In this document: positions 16,513 to 25,204 of the stretch, piece by piece
Layout of the letters: every line of letters starts with the position of its first letter
Numbering within the stretch: position 1 is the first letter of the stretch
Origin: DATMER01 sp040349255
GTDB lineage: Bacteria; Acidobacteriota; Thermoanaerobaculia; Multivoradales; UBA5704
Direction: 5' to 3'
Length of the DNA stretch: 64,000 nucleotides
Assembly (NCBI GenBank): GCA_040349255.1
Contig: JBEQUE010000120.1
Location: 34,276-98,275, forward strand
The notes under the pieces: generated by a model
The model's input: only the letters and a program-made list of their open reading frames with translations
Database searches by the model: none
Told to the model about the DNA's origin: nothing
Position numbers and translations under genes: made by a program

Positions 16513-17065
16513 CAGCGCCTGAAGTCTTCCGCCAGCAGCGCCCAGCGCTCGTGGTCGCGCCACCGCCCGCCGATCTTGAGATAGCGCTGCGAGAGACCCT
16601 CCTTCCGGAACCCCAGGGTACGGACGAGCGCCAGCGAGGCGCGGTTGTCGGGCTGCACGTTCGCTTCGAGCCGGTGGAGCTTCAGCGTCCGGAACGAGTA
16701 TCGGACGAGGAGCTGGACCCCCTCGCGGACCAGCCCCTGCCCGGCGTAGCCGGCGTGGCCGTAGAAGCCGAGGTAGGCGCTCAGGAACACGCCGCGGACG
16801 ATCTCGCTCAGGTTGGCGACGCCAACCAGGGCGTCCGTCTCGCGGAGAAAGAGGAAACAGGGGAAGTACCGGTTGGAGTCGTTCCGCTCGACGTAGCGCC
16901 GGAAGCCGTCCTTCGTCGTCGGCGGGTAGACCCAGGGCCGGTGATACTTCCGGCTCTCCCGGACCAGCGACAGGAACTCCTCCGCATGGCCGCGCTCGGA
17001 AGGCCGGAGATAGACCGCTCTCCGGTCGCCAGCGTTTCCGGGGTTTTTGTTTTCGAGGAGGCCAT
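16512..17065 (-). CDS. RimJ/RimL-like GNAT acetyltransferase with apparent 5' frameshift
   Basis: From about codon RRAVYLRPSERGHAEE to the end (LLAEDFRR) the protein is a complete RimJ-type GNAT domain, with acetyl-CoA motif GYAGQGLVREGVQ and LHRLEANVQPDNRASLALV. The frame is open from a stop at 17073-17075 down to 16512 but contains no ATG, GTG or TTG before 16790, deep inside the domain. The only good ATG (17063-17065) is one base out of frame. Adding one A to the A5 run at 17044-17048 joins it to the domain. So this is a sequencing/assembly indel, a slippage switch, a rare start codon, or a fresh pseudogene. Confidence 0.6.
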
Positions 17066-17244
17066 GGGCGCTTCAGGGCGGAGCAAAGCCTAAAGTAGTG
17101 GTCGCCGAGAGGTCAATGCTCAACACTTCCTTTGCGCCGTTTCCGGGAACCGGCGGGCCCCCGGACCCGTCCAAGGAGAGAGGAAGGGCCGGCCGTGTCG
17201 GCCCGATGGTGCCGTTCTGCGATTTTTCTTTGCCGAGAGAGAGC

Positions 17245-17250
17245 TAAAAT
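17245..17250 (+). promoter_or_regulatory. -10 box of a possibly leaderless GNAT transcript
   Basis: TAAAAT ends 6 nt before the ATG at 17257. The purine-rich GAGAGAGAG is too far upstream to serve as a ribosome binding site, so the mRNA probably begins at the ATG. Confidence 0.4.
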
Positions 17251-17256
17251 CGAGCC

Positions 17257-17820
17257 ATGGCTTTCATGGAGCGCTTCTCTCCCCAGGAAGTAACCCTCCG
17301 GCCGGCGGTGCCGCGGGACGCCGAGCTGCTGCGTCAGTGGCGCTCGGAGCCGAGCGTCCGGCGTTTTCAACCTCTCAACGAGCTGCCGACCGCGCAGCTC
17401 CGGGCGGACGTGGCGAGCCAGAGGATCCCGGATCTCTACCGGGGCCGGGGCGAGAAGTTCCAGTGGATCGTGCAGGTCGGAGGCGACCCGGCGGGCTGGA
17501 TCACCCTCGTGGTGAGCAACTGGGAGCACGGCCTGGCCGAGGTCGGATATGCCCTCTCGACCTCCTACCAGGGCCAGGGCGTGATGACCGAGGCCCTGCA
17601 GACCCTCCTCGACGACCTATTCCTGAACACCCTCCTGGAGCGGGTCGAGGCCCGCTGCGCCACCGAGAACCTGGGCTCGCAGCGCGTCCTGGAGAAGAAC
17701 GGCTTCCAGCGCGAAGGCCACCTCAAGGGCTACTTCAAGCTTCGCGGCCGGCGGGTGGACAACTTCCTCTACGGCCTGCTTCGCGACGATTACCTGGCGA
17801 TCCGGCGGGGCGAACGGTAG
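17257..17820 (+). CDS. GNAT family N-acetyltransferase
   Basis: The 187-residue protein is a RimJ/RimL-like GNAT. TLRPAVPRDAELLRQW opens the fold, AEVGYALSTSYQGQGVMTEA contains the acetyl-CoA pyrophosphate loop (QGQGV), and VEARCATENLGSQRVLEKNG and GFQREGHLKGYF follow. The substrate is unknown; relatives act on ribosomal protein N-termini or small amines. It is divergent from the other GNAT gene, with about 190 nt between them. Confidence 0.85.
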   Translation: MAFMERFSPQEVTLRPAVPRDAELLRQWRSEPSVRRFQPLNELPTAQLRADVASQRIPDLYRGRGEKFQWIVQVGGDPAGWITLVVSNWEHGLAEVGYALSTSYQGQGVMTEALQTLLDDLFLNTLLERVEARCATENLGSQRVLEKNGFQREGHLKGYFKLRGRRVDNFLYGLLRDDYLAIRRGER

Positions 17821-17875
17821 CCGGGTTGCGCCGACCGGCGACGACTGGTATCGTAAGGCGGAATCGAGGCTGTTC

Positions 17876-18493
17876 ATGAGCACCCGGCCCGCCGCCAGGA
17901 TCGACAGGATCGAGCCTTCCACCATCGAGGAGTTCCTCGCGTGGGAGGATGAGGACGCGCGGGTGGAGTGGGTGGATGGAAAAGTCCTCCGCATGGCACC
18001 GGTCTCCTCCCGCCACCAGAACGTCGTCAGCTTCCTGCTCACCCTTCTGACGCTCTACGTCGAGGAGCACGATCTCGGCTGGCTCACGACGGCTCCGTTC
18101 TCGATGCACCTGGCCATCCGCCAGCAGGTGCGGGAGCCCGATCTGCTGTTCGTCGCCCGGGATCGGATGGACCGGATCCGCGATCTCTATCTGGACGGCC
18201 CCGCGGACGCCGTGGTCGAGGTCGTTTCGCCGGACAGCCGCCGGCGCGACCGGGTCGAGAAGGTGGCCGACTACGAGGCGTCCGGCGTCCGGGAGTACTG
18301 GCTGGTCGATCCAAAGCTCCGCCAGGTGGAGCTGCGACGCCTGGGCGACGACGGCCGCTATAGGCTCATCGAGCCCGAGGGTGGGATCTTCACCTCGGAA
18401 GCCATCCCGGGGTTCCGCCTTCGGATCGACTGGCTCTGGCGCGAGCCGCTTCCGAAGGTCCTCGACGCCGCCCGCGAGCTGGGGCTGCTCTGA
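17876..18493 (+). CDS. Uma2-family (DUF820) PD-(D/E)XK nuclease-fold protein
   Basis: The 205-residue protein matches the Uma2/DUF820 restriction-endonuclease-like fold: WEDEDARVEWVDGKVLRMAP at the N-terminus, REPDLLFV (metal-binding Asp), DAVVEVVSPDSRRRDRVEK, and EYWLVDPKLRQVEL. These families are common in multicellular or large-genome bacteria; their targets are unknown. It lies 55 nt after the GNAT gene and converges with uvrD. Confidence 0.85.
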   Translation: MSTRPAARIDRIEPSTIEEFLAWEDEDARVEWVDGKVLRMAPVSSRHQNVVSFLLTLLTLYVEEHDLGWLTTAPFSMHLAIRQQVREPDLLFVARDRMDRIRDLYLDGPADAVVEVVSPDSRRRDRVEKVADYEASGVREYWLVDPKLRQVELRRLGDDGRYRLIEPEGGIFTSEAIPGFRLRIDWLWREPLPKVLDAARELGLL

Positions 18494-18495
18494 GC

Positions 18496-20844
18496 CTACA
18501 GCACCTCCAGGTTCGCGAACTTCGCCACCAGCTTGCGCTTGCCGGCCTTCTCGAAGAAGACGGTCAGCCGCATGTCGTCGCCCTGGCCTTCCATTTCAAG
18601 GATGACCCCGGGACCGAGGCTGGGGTGGCGGACGCGGCTGCCTCGCTTGATCGGCCGTCTCGGGACCTGGCTCTCGTCCGGCTCGGGAACGACAACCCGG
18701 CCTCTCGGAGCGGACGGGACCGGCTGCGGCCGGGACGGGACGAAGGAGGACGGCACGCCGGACCTCGGCGAGGCTGGAGCCGGGCGGTTCTCGGGACGGC
18801 CGTAGGCGGCCGGCGGCGCGGCGCGCGGCGGGGCCGCCTGGCCGAAGAAGGAGTAGATGCTCTGCGCCCGCTCGCTCGGCCGGTCTCCCAGGAAGAGGTC
18901 GGGGCTGTGGTGGACCTCGATCAGCTTGTCGGGCAGCTCGTGGAGGAACGGCGACTCCATCTGGTCCTGGTACCGGCCCGCGATGCGCCGGCGCCGGCAG
19001 CAGCTCAGGTACAGGCGTTCGCGCGCCCGGGTCATGCCGACGTAGAGCAGCCGGCGCTCCTCCTCGATGTCCTCCCGCGCGCCCTGGGAGTTGAAGTGCG
19101 GCAGGAGGCCGTCCTCCAGGCCCGCGACCACCACGGCCTTGAACTCCAGACCCTTGGCGCTGTGGAGCGTCATCAGGGAGACGCCCTTCTCCTCCTGGAG
19201 CGAGTCGAGGTCGGTCACCAGCGCCACGTGATCCAGGAAGGCGGTGAGGAGGTCCTCGTCGCCCCGGTTGTAGCTGTTCGCCTCGGTGAACTCCTGCGCC
19301 GCGGATAGGAACTCCTCGATGTTCTCCAGCCTGGCGAGGTCCTCCGGGTCGTCCTTGTCGTAGAGATTCGCGTAGTTGGTGTCCTTGAGCAGGCGGTCGA
19401 GCAGGGCCGGGAGCGGCAGCTCCTTCGAGGCCTCCTGGAGACCGACGATCAGGTCCCGGAACTTGCGCAGCGAGGTGGCACTGCGGGCCGGGAGCGTGCC
19501 GAGGTCATCCAGATAAAGGACGTCCCAGACCGGCTGGCCGAGCTGGACCGCGCGGTCCCGCAGCAGCTCCTGGGTGGACTTGCCGATGCCGCGCGGCGGC
19601 TGGTTGAAAATCCGCGCCAGGGAGAAGTTGTCGCGCGGGTTGCGCAGCACGCGCAGGTAGGCCACCAGGTCCTTGATCTCGGACCGGTCGTAGAAGCGCA
19701 CGCCCCCGACCAGCGAGTAGGGGATCTCGCGCTTGAGCATCTCGTCTTCGATCGCCCGCGTCTGCGCGTTGGTCCGGACGAGCACCGCCATCTCGCCGAG
19801 CTTGTGGTTCCGGCGGAGCTTCTGGATCGTGTCGACGATCCAGTTGGCCTCGTCGCCCTCGTCGGTGGCCTTGTAGAGCTCGGCCTTGGTGCCGGCTCCC
19901 TGGTCGGTCCACAGGCGCTTGCCGCGGCGGTGGACGTTGTTCGCGATGAGCGCGCCCGAGACGTCGAGGATCGTCTGGGTCGAGCGGTAGTTGCGCTCCA
20001 GCTTGTGGATCGCGGCGCCCGGGAAGGTCGCCTCGAACTCCAGGATGTTGTCGAGGCTCGCGCCGCGCCAGCGATAGATACCCTGGTCCTCGTCGCCGAC
20101 CGCGGTGAGGTTGCCTGCCGAGCCGATCAGCTCCTGGATGAGGCGGAGCTGGGCGTGGTTGGTGTCCTGGTACTCGTCGACCAGGAGATAGCGCGTGCGA
20201 TAGCGGATCCGGTCGCGGACGTCGGCGTCGTGCGAGAGGAGCTTGACCGAGAGGCTGATGAGGTCGTCGAAGTCCACGCCGGAAGCCTGGCCGAGCAGCC
20301 CCTGGTAGCGCCGGTAGAGGGCGGCGACCTTCTTCTCGAAGAAGTTGGTGGCGGCCGACTCGTAGGCCGGCGGCTCGATCAGCTTGTTCTTCGCGCCGCT
20401 GATCTGGGAGAGCACGGCGCGCGGCGAGAACGCGGTCTCGGAGAGCCCTTCGGAGGCCAGCGCCTCCTTGACCAGGCCGAGCTGGTCGGAGGTGTCCAGG
20501 ATGGCGAAGTCGCGCCGCAGGCCGACCCGCTCGCCGTAGCGCCGCAGGAGGACCAGGCCGAAGCGGTGGAAGGTGCCGACCGAGGTGCTCAGGGGGTGGA
20601 GACCCAGGAGGTCCTCGACCCGCTCGCGCATCTCGGCGGCGGCCTTGTTGGTGAACGTCATGGCCGCGATGTGGCCGGGGTCGATCCCCTTCTCCTCGAC
20701 CAGCCAGGAGATGCGATAGGTGATGACCCGGGTCTTGCCGGACCCCGCGCCGGCCAGCACGAGCTGCGGCCCGTCGCCATGCGTGACCGCGGCGACCTGG
20801 TCCGGGTTGAGCTGCTTTTCGAGGTCGAGGGTGCTCCGTCTCAC
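18496..20844 (-). CDS. uvrD: UvrD/PcrA-type DNA helicase
   Basis: The 782-residue SF1A helicase has LNPDQVAAVTHGDGPQLVLA, the Walker A GAGSGKT (about residues 31-37), FTNKAAAEMRERV, DEYQDTNHAQ (Walker B), GDEDQGIYRWRGA, and NYRSTQTIL, and LMTLHSAKGLEF and VGMTRARERL in the 2A domain. After a Pro-rich linker (about 660-725) the last 55 residues (RGSRVRHPSLGPGVILEMEG) form the Tudor-like tail that binds RNA polymerase in PcrA/UvrD. It acts in repair and in clearing stalled polymerase. Confidence 0.95.
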   Translation of the reverse strand: MRRSTLDLEKQLNPDQVAAVTHGDGPQLVLAGAGSGKTRVITYRISWLVEEKGIDPGHIAAMTFTNKAAAEMRERVEDLLGLHPLSTSVGTFHRFGLVLLRRYGERVGLRRDFAILDTSDQLGLVKEALASEGLSETAFSPRAVLSQISGAKNKLIEPPAYESAATNFFEKKVAALYRRYQGLLGQASGVDFDDLISLSVKLLSHDADVRDRIRYRTRYLLVDEYQDTNHAQLRLIQELIGSAGNLTAVGDEDQGIYRWRGASLDNILEFEATFPGAAIHKLERNYRSTQTILDVSGALIANNVHRRGKRLWTDQGAGTKAELYKATDEGDEANWIVDTIQKLRRNHKLGEMAVLVRTNAQTRAIEDEMLKREIPYSLVGGVRFYDRSEIKDLVAYLRVLRNPRDNFSLARIFNQPPRGIGKSTQELLRDRAVQLGQPVWDVLYLDDLGTLPARSATSLRKFRDLIVGLQEASKELPLPALLDRLLKDTNYANLYDKDDPEDLARLENIEEFLSAAQEFTEANSYNRGDEDLLTAFLDHVALVTDLDSLQEEKGVSLMTLHSAKGLEFKAVVVAGLEDGLLPHFNSQGAREDIEEERRLLYVGMTRARERLYLSCCRRRRIAGRYQDQMESPFLHELPDKLIEVHHSPDLFLGDRPSERAQSIYSFFGQAAPPRAAPPAAYGRPENRPAPASPRSGVPSSFVPSRPQPVPSAPRGRVVVPEPDESQVPRRPIKRGSRVRHPSLGPGVILEMEGQGDDMRLTVFFEKAGKRKLVAKFANLEVL

Positions 20845-20954
20845 GGCGGGCAGGATAGCAAGGAAAGGGAATCCACGCCCCTCCGACCCGGTTACCCTGC
20901 TCGGCGGAGCGCTGCCCGCGCACGTATATAAGAGGTACCAAGGAGCCAGGAACC

Positions 20955-22046
20955 ATGAAGCCGGTAGAGATCCACGACTATCTTTCGCAGCAGGTCATCG
21001 GCCAGGAGGAGGCCCTCCGCTACGTGTCGGTGGCCATCTTCAAGCATCTCCAGGGGGAGAAGTACGGCAACCTCCTGCTGATCGGCAACTCCGGCACCGG
21101 CAAGACCACGATCATGCGCGGGATCGAGTCGCTCTACAACTCGCGGGAGGACTTCCGCGAGCACCGGATCGTGCTCATCATGAACGCCAACACCCTGGCG
21201 ACCGAGGAGGGGGCCGTGGACACCGGCCGCCTCTTCACCCGCCTGGAGGAGCGCGCCCGCCAGGTGCTCGGAGCCGGCGCCTCCGCGGAGGAGATCGGCC
21301 GCGCCATGGAGCGCGCCACCGTCTGCCTCGACGAGATCGACAAGGTCTCGGGCCTCCTCGGCGGCAAGCCCTACGTCACCGGCATCAACATCCAGCAGGC
21401 GCTCCTGACGCTCATCGAAGGCGAGCGGGTCTTCCATCCCATGACCGTCCTCAGGGACGGCGACGCCGACACCAACGGCGTCTGGGTCGACACCGGCAAG
21501 ATGCTCTTCCTCTGCGCCGGCGCCTTCGAGACGCTCTACGACCAGATCTTCGCCCGCGTCACCTCGGCCAAGAGCGGCGTCAAGCTGCCGACCACGACCA
21601 CCTATGTCAACGGCAAGATCCAGATCCGCGAGTACTTCACCCTGCGCCACCACTTCCGTCCCGAGGACCTCTTCGAGTACGGCATGCAGCCGCAGTTCCT
21701 CTCGCGCTTCGACAACGCCGTCATCCTGGAAGATCTCACCTCCGACACGCTCGCGAAGATCTTCGCCGAGCCCCGGGACAGCGTGTTCCGGGCGTCCCAG
21801 GGTTTCTTCCGCAAATACGGGATCGAGCTGGACATCACCGACACCGCGGTCAAGGCCATCGCGGAGGAGGCGTCCAAGAGCAGCCGCATCGGCGCCCGGG
21901 CGCTCAAGTCGGTCTACGGTAAGATCATCAAGCCGTTCGAGTTCGACCCCTTCTCCCGCGAGGAGGTGCAGAAGAACGGCGGCGAGATGCACAAGCTGCT
22001 CATCGACGAGAAGCTGGTCGCCACGGCTTTGAAGCCGCCCATCTGA
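20955..22046 (+). CDS. ClpX-like AAA+ ATPase lacking zinc domain, GYVG pore loop and IGF loop
   Basis: The 363-residue AAA+ protein aligns by eye with the ClpX core: IGQEEA at 15-20, Walker A GNSGTGKT at 44-51, Walker B CLDEIDK at 124-130, sensor-2 Arg in IGARALKSV (312-320), and the ClpX-like small domain. The N-terminal Cys4 zinc domain is missing. The place of the aromatic pore loop (GYVG in ClpX) reads EEGAVDTGR (84-92). The region after GAFETLYDQI has no IGF tripeptide, so docking to ClpP is unlikely. A HExxH peptidase gene starts 22 nt downstream, suggesting a dedicated unfoldase-peptidase pair. Function is inferred. Confidence 0.8.
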   Translation: MKPVEIHDYLSQQVIGQEEALRYVSVAIFKHLQGEKYGNLLLIGNSGTGKTTIMRGIESLYNSREDFREHRIVLIMNANTLATEEGAVDTGRLFTRLEERARQVLGAGASAEEIGRAMERATVCLDEIDKVSGLLGGKPYVTGINIQQALLTLIEGERVFHPMTVLRDGDADTNGVWVDTGKMLFLCAGAFETLYDQIFARVTSAKSGVKLPTTTTYVNGKIQIREYFTLRHHFRPEDLFEYGMQPQFLSRFDNAVILEDLTSDTLAKIFAEPRDSVFRASQGFFRKYGIELDITDTAVKAIAEEASKSSRIGARALKSVYGKIIKPFEFDPFSREEVQKNGGEMHKLLIDEKLVATALKPPI

Positions 22047-22068
22047 TTCCAATCCCCTGGAGGCCTGC

Positions 22069-24057
22069 ATGAAGGATGACGCCGTCCGGCAGACCGTCGA
22101 GCGCCTGGTCGAGAAGCACGGTCCCCAGCACGCGGAGCGCATCCGGCTCGGAGTCGGGCAGGTCGCGGAGCGCTGGTGGGACGAGGACGGCGACGGCGAA
22201 GTCTTCTCCGCCTTCTGCGAGCGGAGCTTCCTCGCCGACCCGGCGGAGCTGGCGCGGACCTTCGAGCGGCTGGAGCGAGTGCTCGAGCAGGTGGACGGCC
22301 ATCTCTACGAGGTGCGCCGCGAGCTGACCACGCCGATCGACGTGGACACCGGCGAGATCTCGATCGCCGACCAGTACCTGGCCAACCTCGACCTCGCCTC
22401 GCACGTCAACGAGGACCTGTTCCGGACCAAGGTCGCCTTCCTCGCGCTCCTCAACTTTCCGGTCCACTCGCTCTGCCAGCGGCTGGCGGAGGGGGCCGGC
22501 TGGGACCGCGAGACCTGGGCGCGGTCGCGCATGATGGACCGCTTCGCCCTGCGTGTGCCGGCCGCGCTCCACCAGGAGATCACCGAGGCGCTCATCCGGG
22601 CGGAGCGCTACAGCTCAAGCTACAACATCCGACTGGACCGGGTGGTGAGCCCCGATGGCCCCGATGGCGAGCGGCTCTTCCAGGAAGGCCGGCGGCTGAT
22701 CAGCCACTGGGGCCTCCGCGACGAGCTCGCCTCCCACTACGCCGATCCCTCCCCGGCCGGGCTCGTCCGCCAGCGGACCATCCTGAGGATCATGGAGCGC
22801 ATCGTCCGCCAGGAGATCCCGGCCGTGGTGATCGACAACCCGGACGTCCTCTGGGAGCCGTTTTCCAACACGGTCCGCCGGGTGCAGGACGGGGCCGGGG
22901 TCGAGGCCGGTATCTCGAACCAGCGCGAGCCCGACACCCGCTACGCCTGTCTTCTCGGCGTGTTCCACGCCGTGCGCAAGGTCGATCCGTTCAGCCCGGG
23001 CGAGCCGACGTTCGTCGACCGGCGTTTCAACCTGGAGCGCCAGATCCCGGAGGCGGAGGCCGAGGCGCTGCTGGTCTCGGTGCTGGAATCGCCCGAGGTC
23101 CGCGATCTGGCCCGCGCCATCCGGGCGCGCCTGGGCCGGCCGCTGGAACCGTTCGACATCTGGTACTCGGGCTTCAAGGCCCGCGGCGCCCATAATGAAG
23201 AGGAGCTGGACCGGCTGGTGCGGTCGAAGTACCCGACCGTCGAGGCGTTCGGCACCGAGCTGCCGCAGGTGCTCCAGCGGGTCGGCTTCTCGCCGGAACG
23301 CTCCCGGTGGCTCGCCGAACGGATCGCGGTCGATCCGGCCCGCGGGGCCGGCCATGCCATGGGCGCGGTCCGGCGCGAGGATCGGGCCCACCTGCGCACC
23401 CGGGTGCCGCGCGGCGGCATGGACTACAAGGGCTACAACGTCGCGCTCCACGAGCTGGGGCACAACGTGGAGCAGGTCTTCTCGCTCAACGGGATCGACC
23501 TCTGGTCGCTCTCCGGGGTGCCGAACAACGCGTGCACGGAGGCGGTGGCCTTCGTCTTCCAGAACCGGGACCTGGAGCTGCTCGGGCTGCAGACGCCGAG
23601 CGCCGAGACCCGCCGGGCGCAGGCGCTCGCCACGCTCTGGAACACCTATGAGATCGGCGGCGTGGCCCTGGTGGACATGCGGGTCTGGCGGTGGATGTAC
23701 GACCACCCCGACGCCACCCCGGCCGAGCTGCGGGAGGCGACGCTCGGCATCGCGCGCGCGGTCTGGAACCGCTGGTACGCGCCGGTTTTCGGAGTGCGGG
23801 ACTCGGACATCCTGGCGATCTACTCGCACATGATCGTCTACGCCCTCTACCTGCCGGACTACCCGATCGGCCACATCATCGCCTTCCAGGTGGCCCGCCG
23901 GCTGGAGGAGGGGGACTTCGGCGCCGAGCTGGAGCGGGTGACCCGCCAGGGCCGGCTGACGCCGGACGGCTGGATGCGCGGCGCCGTGGGCGGACCGATC
24001 TCGGCCCGCGCCCTGCTCGACGCGGCCGGCGAGGCCTTGGCCGCGACCGGCCGCTAG
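22069..24057 (+). CDS. Cytoplasmic gluzincin-type zinc metallopeptidase (M3/M2-like fold)
   Basis: The protein has 662 residues with no signal peptide. The zinc site is HELGH at 461-465 with a candidate third ligand Glu491 (NNACTEAVAF), the spacing seen in M3-type gluzincins. Further down, YALYLPDYPIGHIIAFQVAR (591-610) resembles the C-terminal Tyr/Gly element that closes M3/M2/M32 active sites. The N-terminal 450 residues are mostly helical and unlike the oligopeptidases I can recall. It directly follows the ClpX-like gene, so it may receive substrates from that ATPase. The family assignment is by motif only. Confidence 0.72.
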   Translation: MKDDAVRQTVERLVEKHGPQHAERIRLGVGQVAERWWDEDGDGEVFSAFCERSFLADPAELARTFERLERVLEQVDGHLYEVRRELTTPIDVDTGEISIADQYLANLDLASHVNEDLFRTKVAFLALLNFPVHSLCQRLAEGAGWDRETWARSRMMDRFALRVPAALHQEITEALIRAERYSSSYNIRLDRVVSPDGPDGERLFQEGRRLISHWGLRDELASHYADPSPAGLVRQRTILRIMERIVRQEIPAVVIDNPDVLWEPFSNTVRRVQDGAGVEAGISNQREPDTRYACLLGVFHAVRKVDPFSPGEPTFVDRRFNLERQIPEAEAEALLVSVLESPEVRDLARAIRARLGRPLEPFDIWYSGFKARGAHNEEELDRLVRSKYPTVEAFGTELPQVLQRVGFSPERSRWLAERIAVDPARGAGHAMGAVRREDRAHLRTRVPRGGMDYKGYNVALHELGHNVEQVFSLNGIDLWSLSGVPNNACTEAVAFVFQNRDLELLGLQTPSAETRRAQALATLWNTYEIGGVALVDMRVWRWMYDHPDATPAELREATLGIARAVWNRWYAPVFGVRDSDILAIYSHMIVYALYLPDYPIGHIIAFQVARRLEEGDFGAELERVTRQGRLTPDGWMRGAVGGPISARALLDAAGEALAATGR

Positions 24058-24109
24058 CCGCCAGGAGACCGCCCCCAACGATTTCCGCGGCTCGCGCGTC
24101 TACCTGGGT

Positions 24110-24661
24110 GTGAACATACCCGTGACGACGAACGCGATCCTGGACAGCGCCAAGGACGAGACCCCGGCGGAGAGGCTCGCGAAGCTCTTCGACACCCACC
24201 AGCGGCGGCTGTTCCAACTGGCCCTGCGGCTGTCCTCGGACCGGGAGGAGGCCCGCGACCTGGTCCAGGAGGCGTTCCTGCGGGCCGCCCGCCAGCCGCG
24301 CGCGGTGCCCGGGGGCGAGCCGGCCGGCGAGGCCTGGCTGGTCCGCACCCTGGTCAACCTCTGCCGGGACCGCTACCGCCGGCTTGCCGTGCGGTCGCGG
24401 GCGCGGCAGGAGCTGACCCGGGAGGAACGGCAGGGACGCCATCCGGAGGAGACCCACGTGGCCCGCGCCACCGTGCAGGCGGCCCTGGAGCGCCTGTCGC
24501 CCCGGCGCCGCGCCGTCGTCGTCCTGCACGAGCTGGAGGAGCGGCCGGTGCGCGAGGTGGCCCGGCTGCTGGGCGTGACCGAAGTGACCGTCCGCTGGCA
24601 CCTGCTGGCGGCCCGCCGGGAGCTTGCGAAGACGCTCCTCGCGGAAGGAGGCCTGTCATGA
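24110..24661 (+). CDS. ECF-type RNA polymerase sigma factor
   Basis: The protein has 183 residues from a GTG at 24110 (another GTG four codons later is possible; neither has a strong Shine-Dalgarno). The sigma-2 region is at about residues 20-60 (LFDTHQRRLFQLALRLSSDR, EEARDLVQEAFLRAARQ). The sigma-4 HTH is near the end (LSPRRRAVVVLHELEERPVR, VARLLGVTEVTVRWHLLAAR). It overlaps the next gene by 4 nt, a typical sigma/anti-sigma arrangement. Confidence 0.88.
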   Translation: MNIPVTTNAILDSAKDETPAERLAKLFDTHQRRLFQLALRLSSDREEARDLVQEAFLRAARQPRAVPGGEPAGEAWLVRTLVNLCRDRYRRLAVRSRARQELTREERQGRHPEETHVARATVQAALERLSPRRRAVVVLHELEERPVREVARLLGVTEVTVRWHLLAARRELAKTLLAEGGLS

Positions 24662-25185
24662 ATCTGAAGGACGTCCTGAGGAAGGGAGATCCCGCGGCGG
24701 ACGACCCCGGGCTGAGCCCGGAGGAGATCCAGGCCATGCGCCGGACCGTGCTCGCCGCCGTGCCCGAGTCGCGGCGTCGGGCCTGGCTGATTCCTGTCGC
24801 CACGGCCGCGGTCCTGATCCTGGCCGCCATTCTAGGCCTGAGCCTGTGGCGCCAGCCCGCGCAACCCACCCGGCTCGCCAGCGAGGAGCGGGCGGTGGCG
24901 CCCTCTCCCGCGCAGCGGGGGAGGGTCGGGGAGGGGTCTTCCTCTCCGACGCCGAAAAGACCCCTCCCCTTCCCTCCCCCGCGCCAGGGCGCGGGAGAGG
25001 GCGCCACCTCCCACCCGGATCGGGAGGAGAAGGTGGTGCGGGTCCATCCACGGCCGCGGCCCGCTCCGGTCCCGAAGCCCGAGCCGGTCGAGCAGGCCAG
25101 GACCGAGACCCCACAGCAACAGATCCAGTTTTCCACCCCCGGCGGCACCCGGGTCATCTGGGTGCTCGACCGGACCGCGGAATGA
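24658..25185 (+). CDS. Putative membrane anti-sigma factor carrying a palindromic insert
   Basis: The protein has 175 residues. A short cytoplasmic part (1-40, LSPEEIQAMRRTVLAAVPES) precedes one membrane helix (about 42-65, AWLIPVATAAVLILAAILGL) and a periplasmic Pro/Arg-rich tail. Position and topology suggest an anti-sigma partner of the upstream ECF factor, but there is no recognisable zinc-ASD motif. Residues about 80-117 are encoded by a 115-nt near-perfect inverted repeat (24894-25008) related to intergenic repeats elsewhere. Without it the protein would be a normal short anti-sigma with a small tail. Confidence 0.6.
   Translation: MNLKDVLRKGDPAADDPGLSPEEIQAMRRTVLAAVPESRRRAWLIPVATAAVLILAAILGLSLWRQPAQPTRLASEERAVAPSPAQRGRVGEGSSSPTPKRPLPFPPPRQGAGEGATSHPDREEKVVRVHPRPRPAPVPKPEPVEQARTETPQQQIQFSTPGGTRVIWVLDRTAE
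24894..25008. repeat. 115-nt long inverted repeat inside a coding region
   Basis: The outer arms (24894-24913 and 24989-25008) are 20-bp perfect complements, GGTGGCGCCCTCTCCCGCGC against GCGCGGGAGAGGGCGCCACC. Inner arms of about 24 nt pair with two mismatches (GGGGGAGGGTCGGGGAGGGG on the left). The centre is about 15 nt. The CCCTCTCCC core is shared with the intergenic copies at 12019 and 35935. It keeps the reading frame open. Confidence 0.85.
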
Positions 25186-25204
25186 ATCCAGGAGACCCGA
25201 GACC

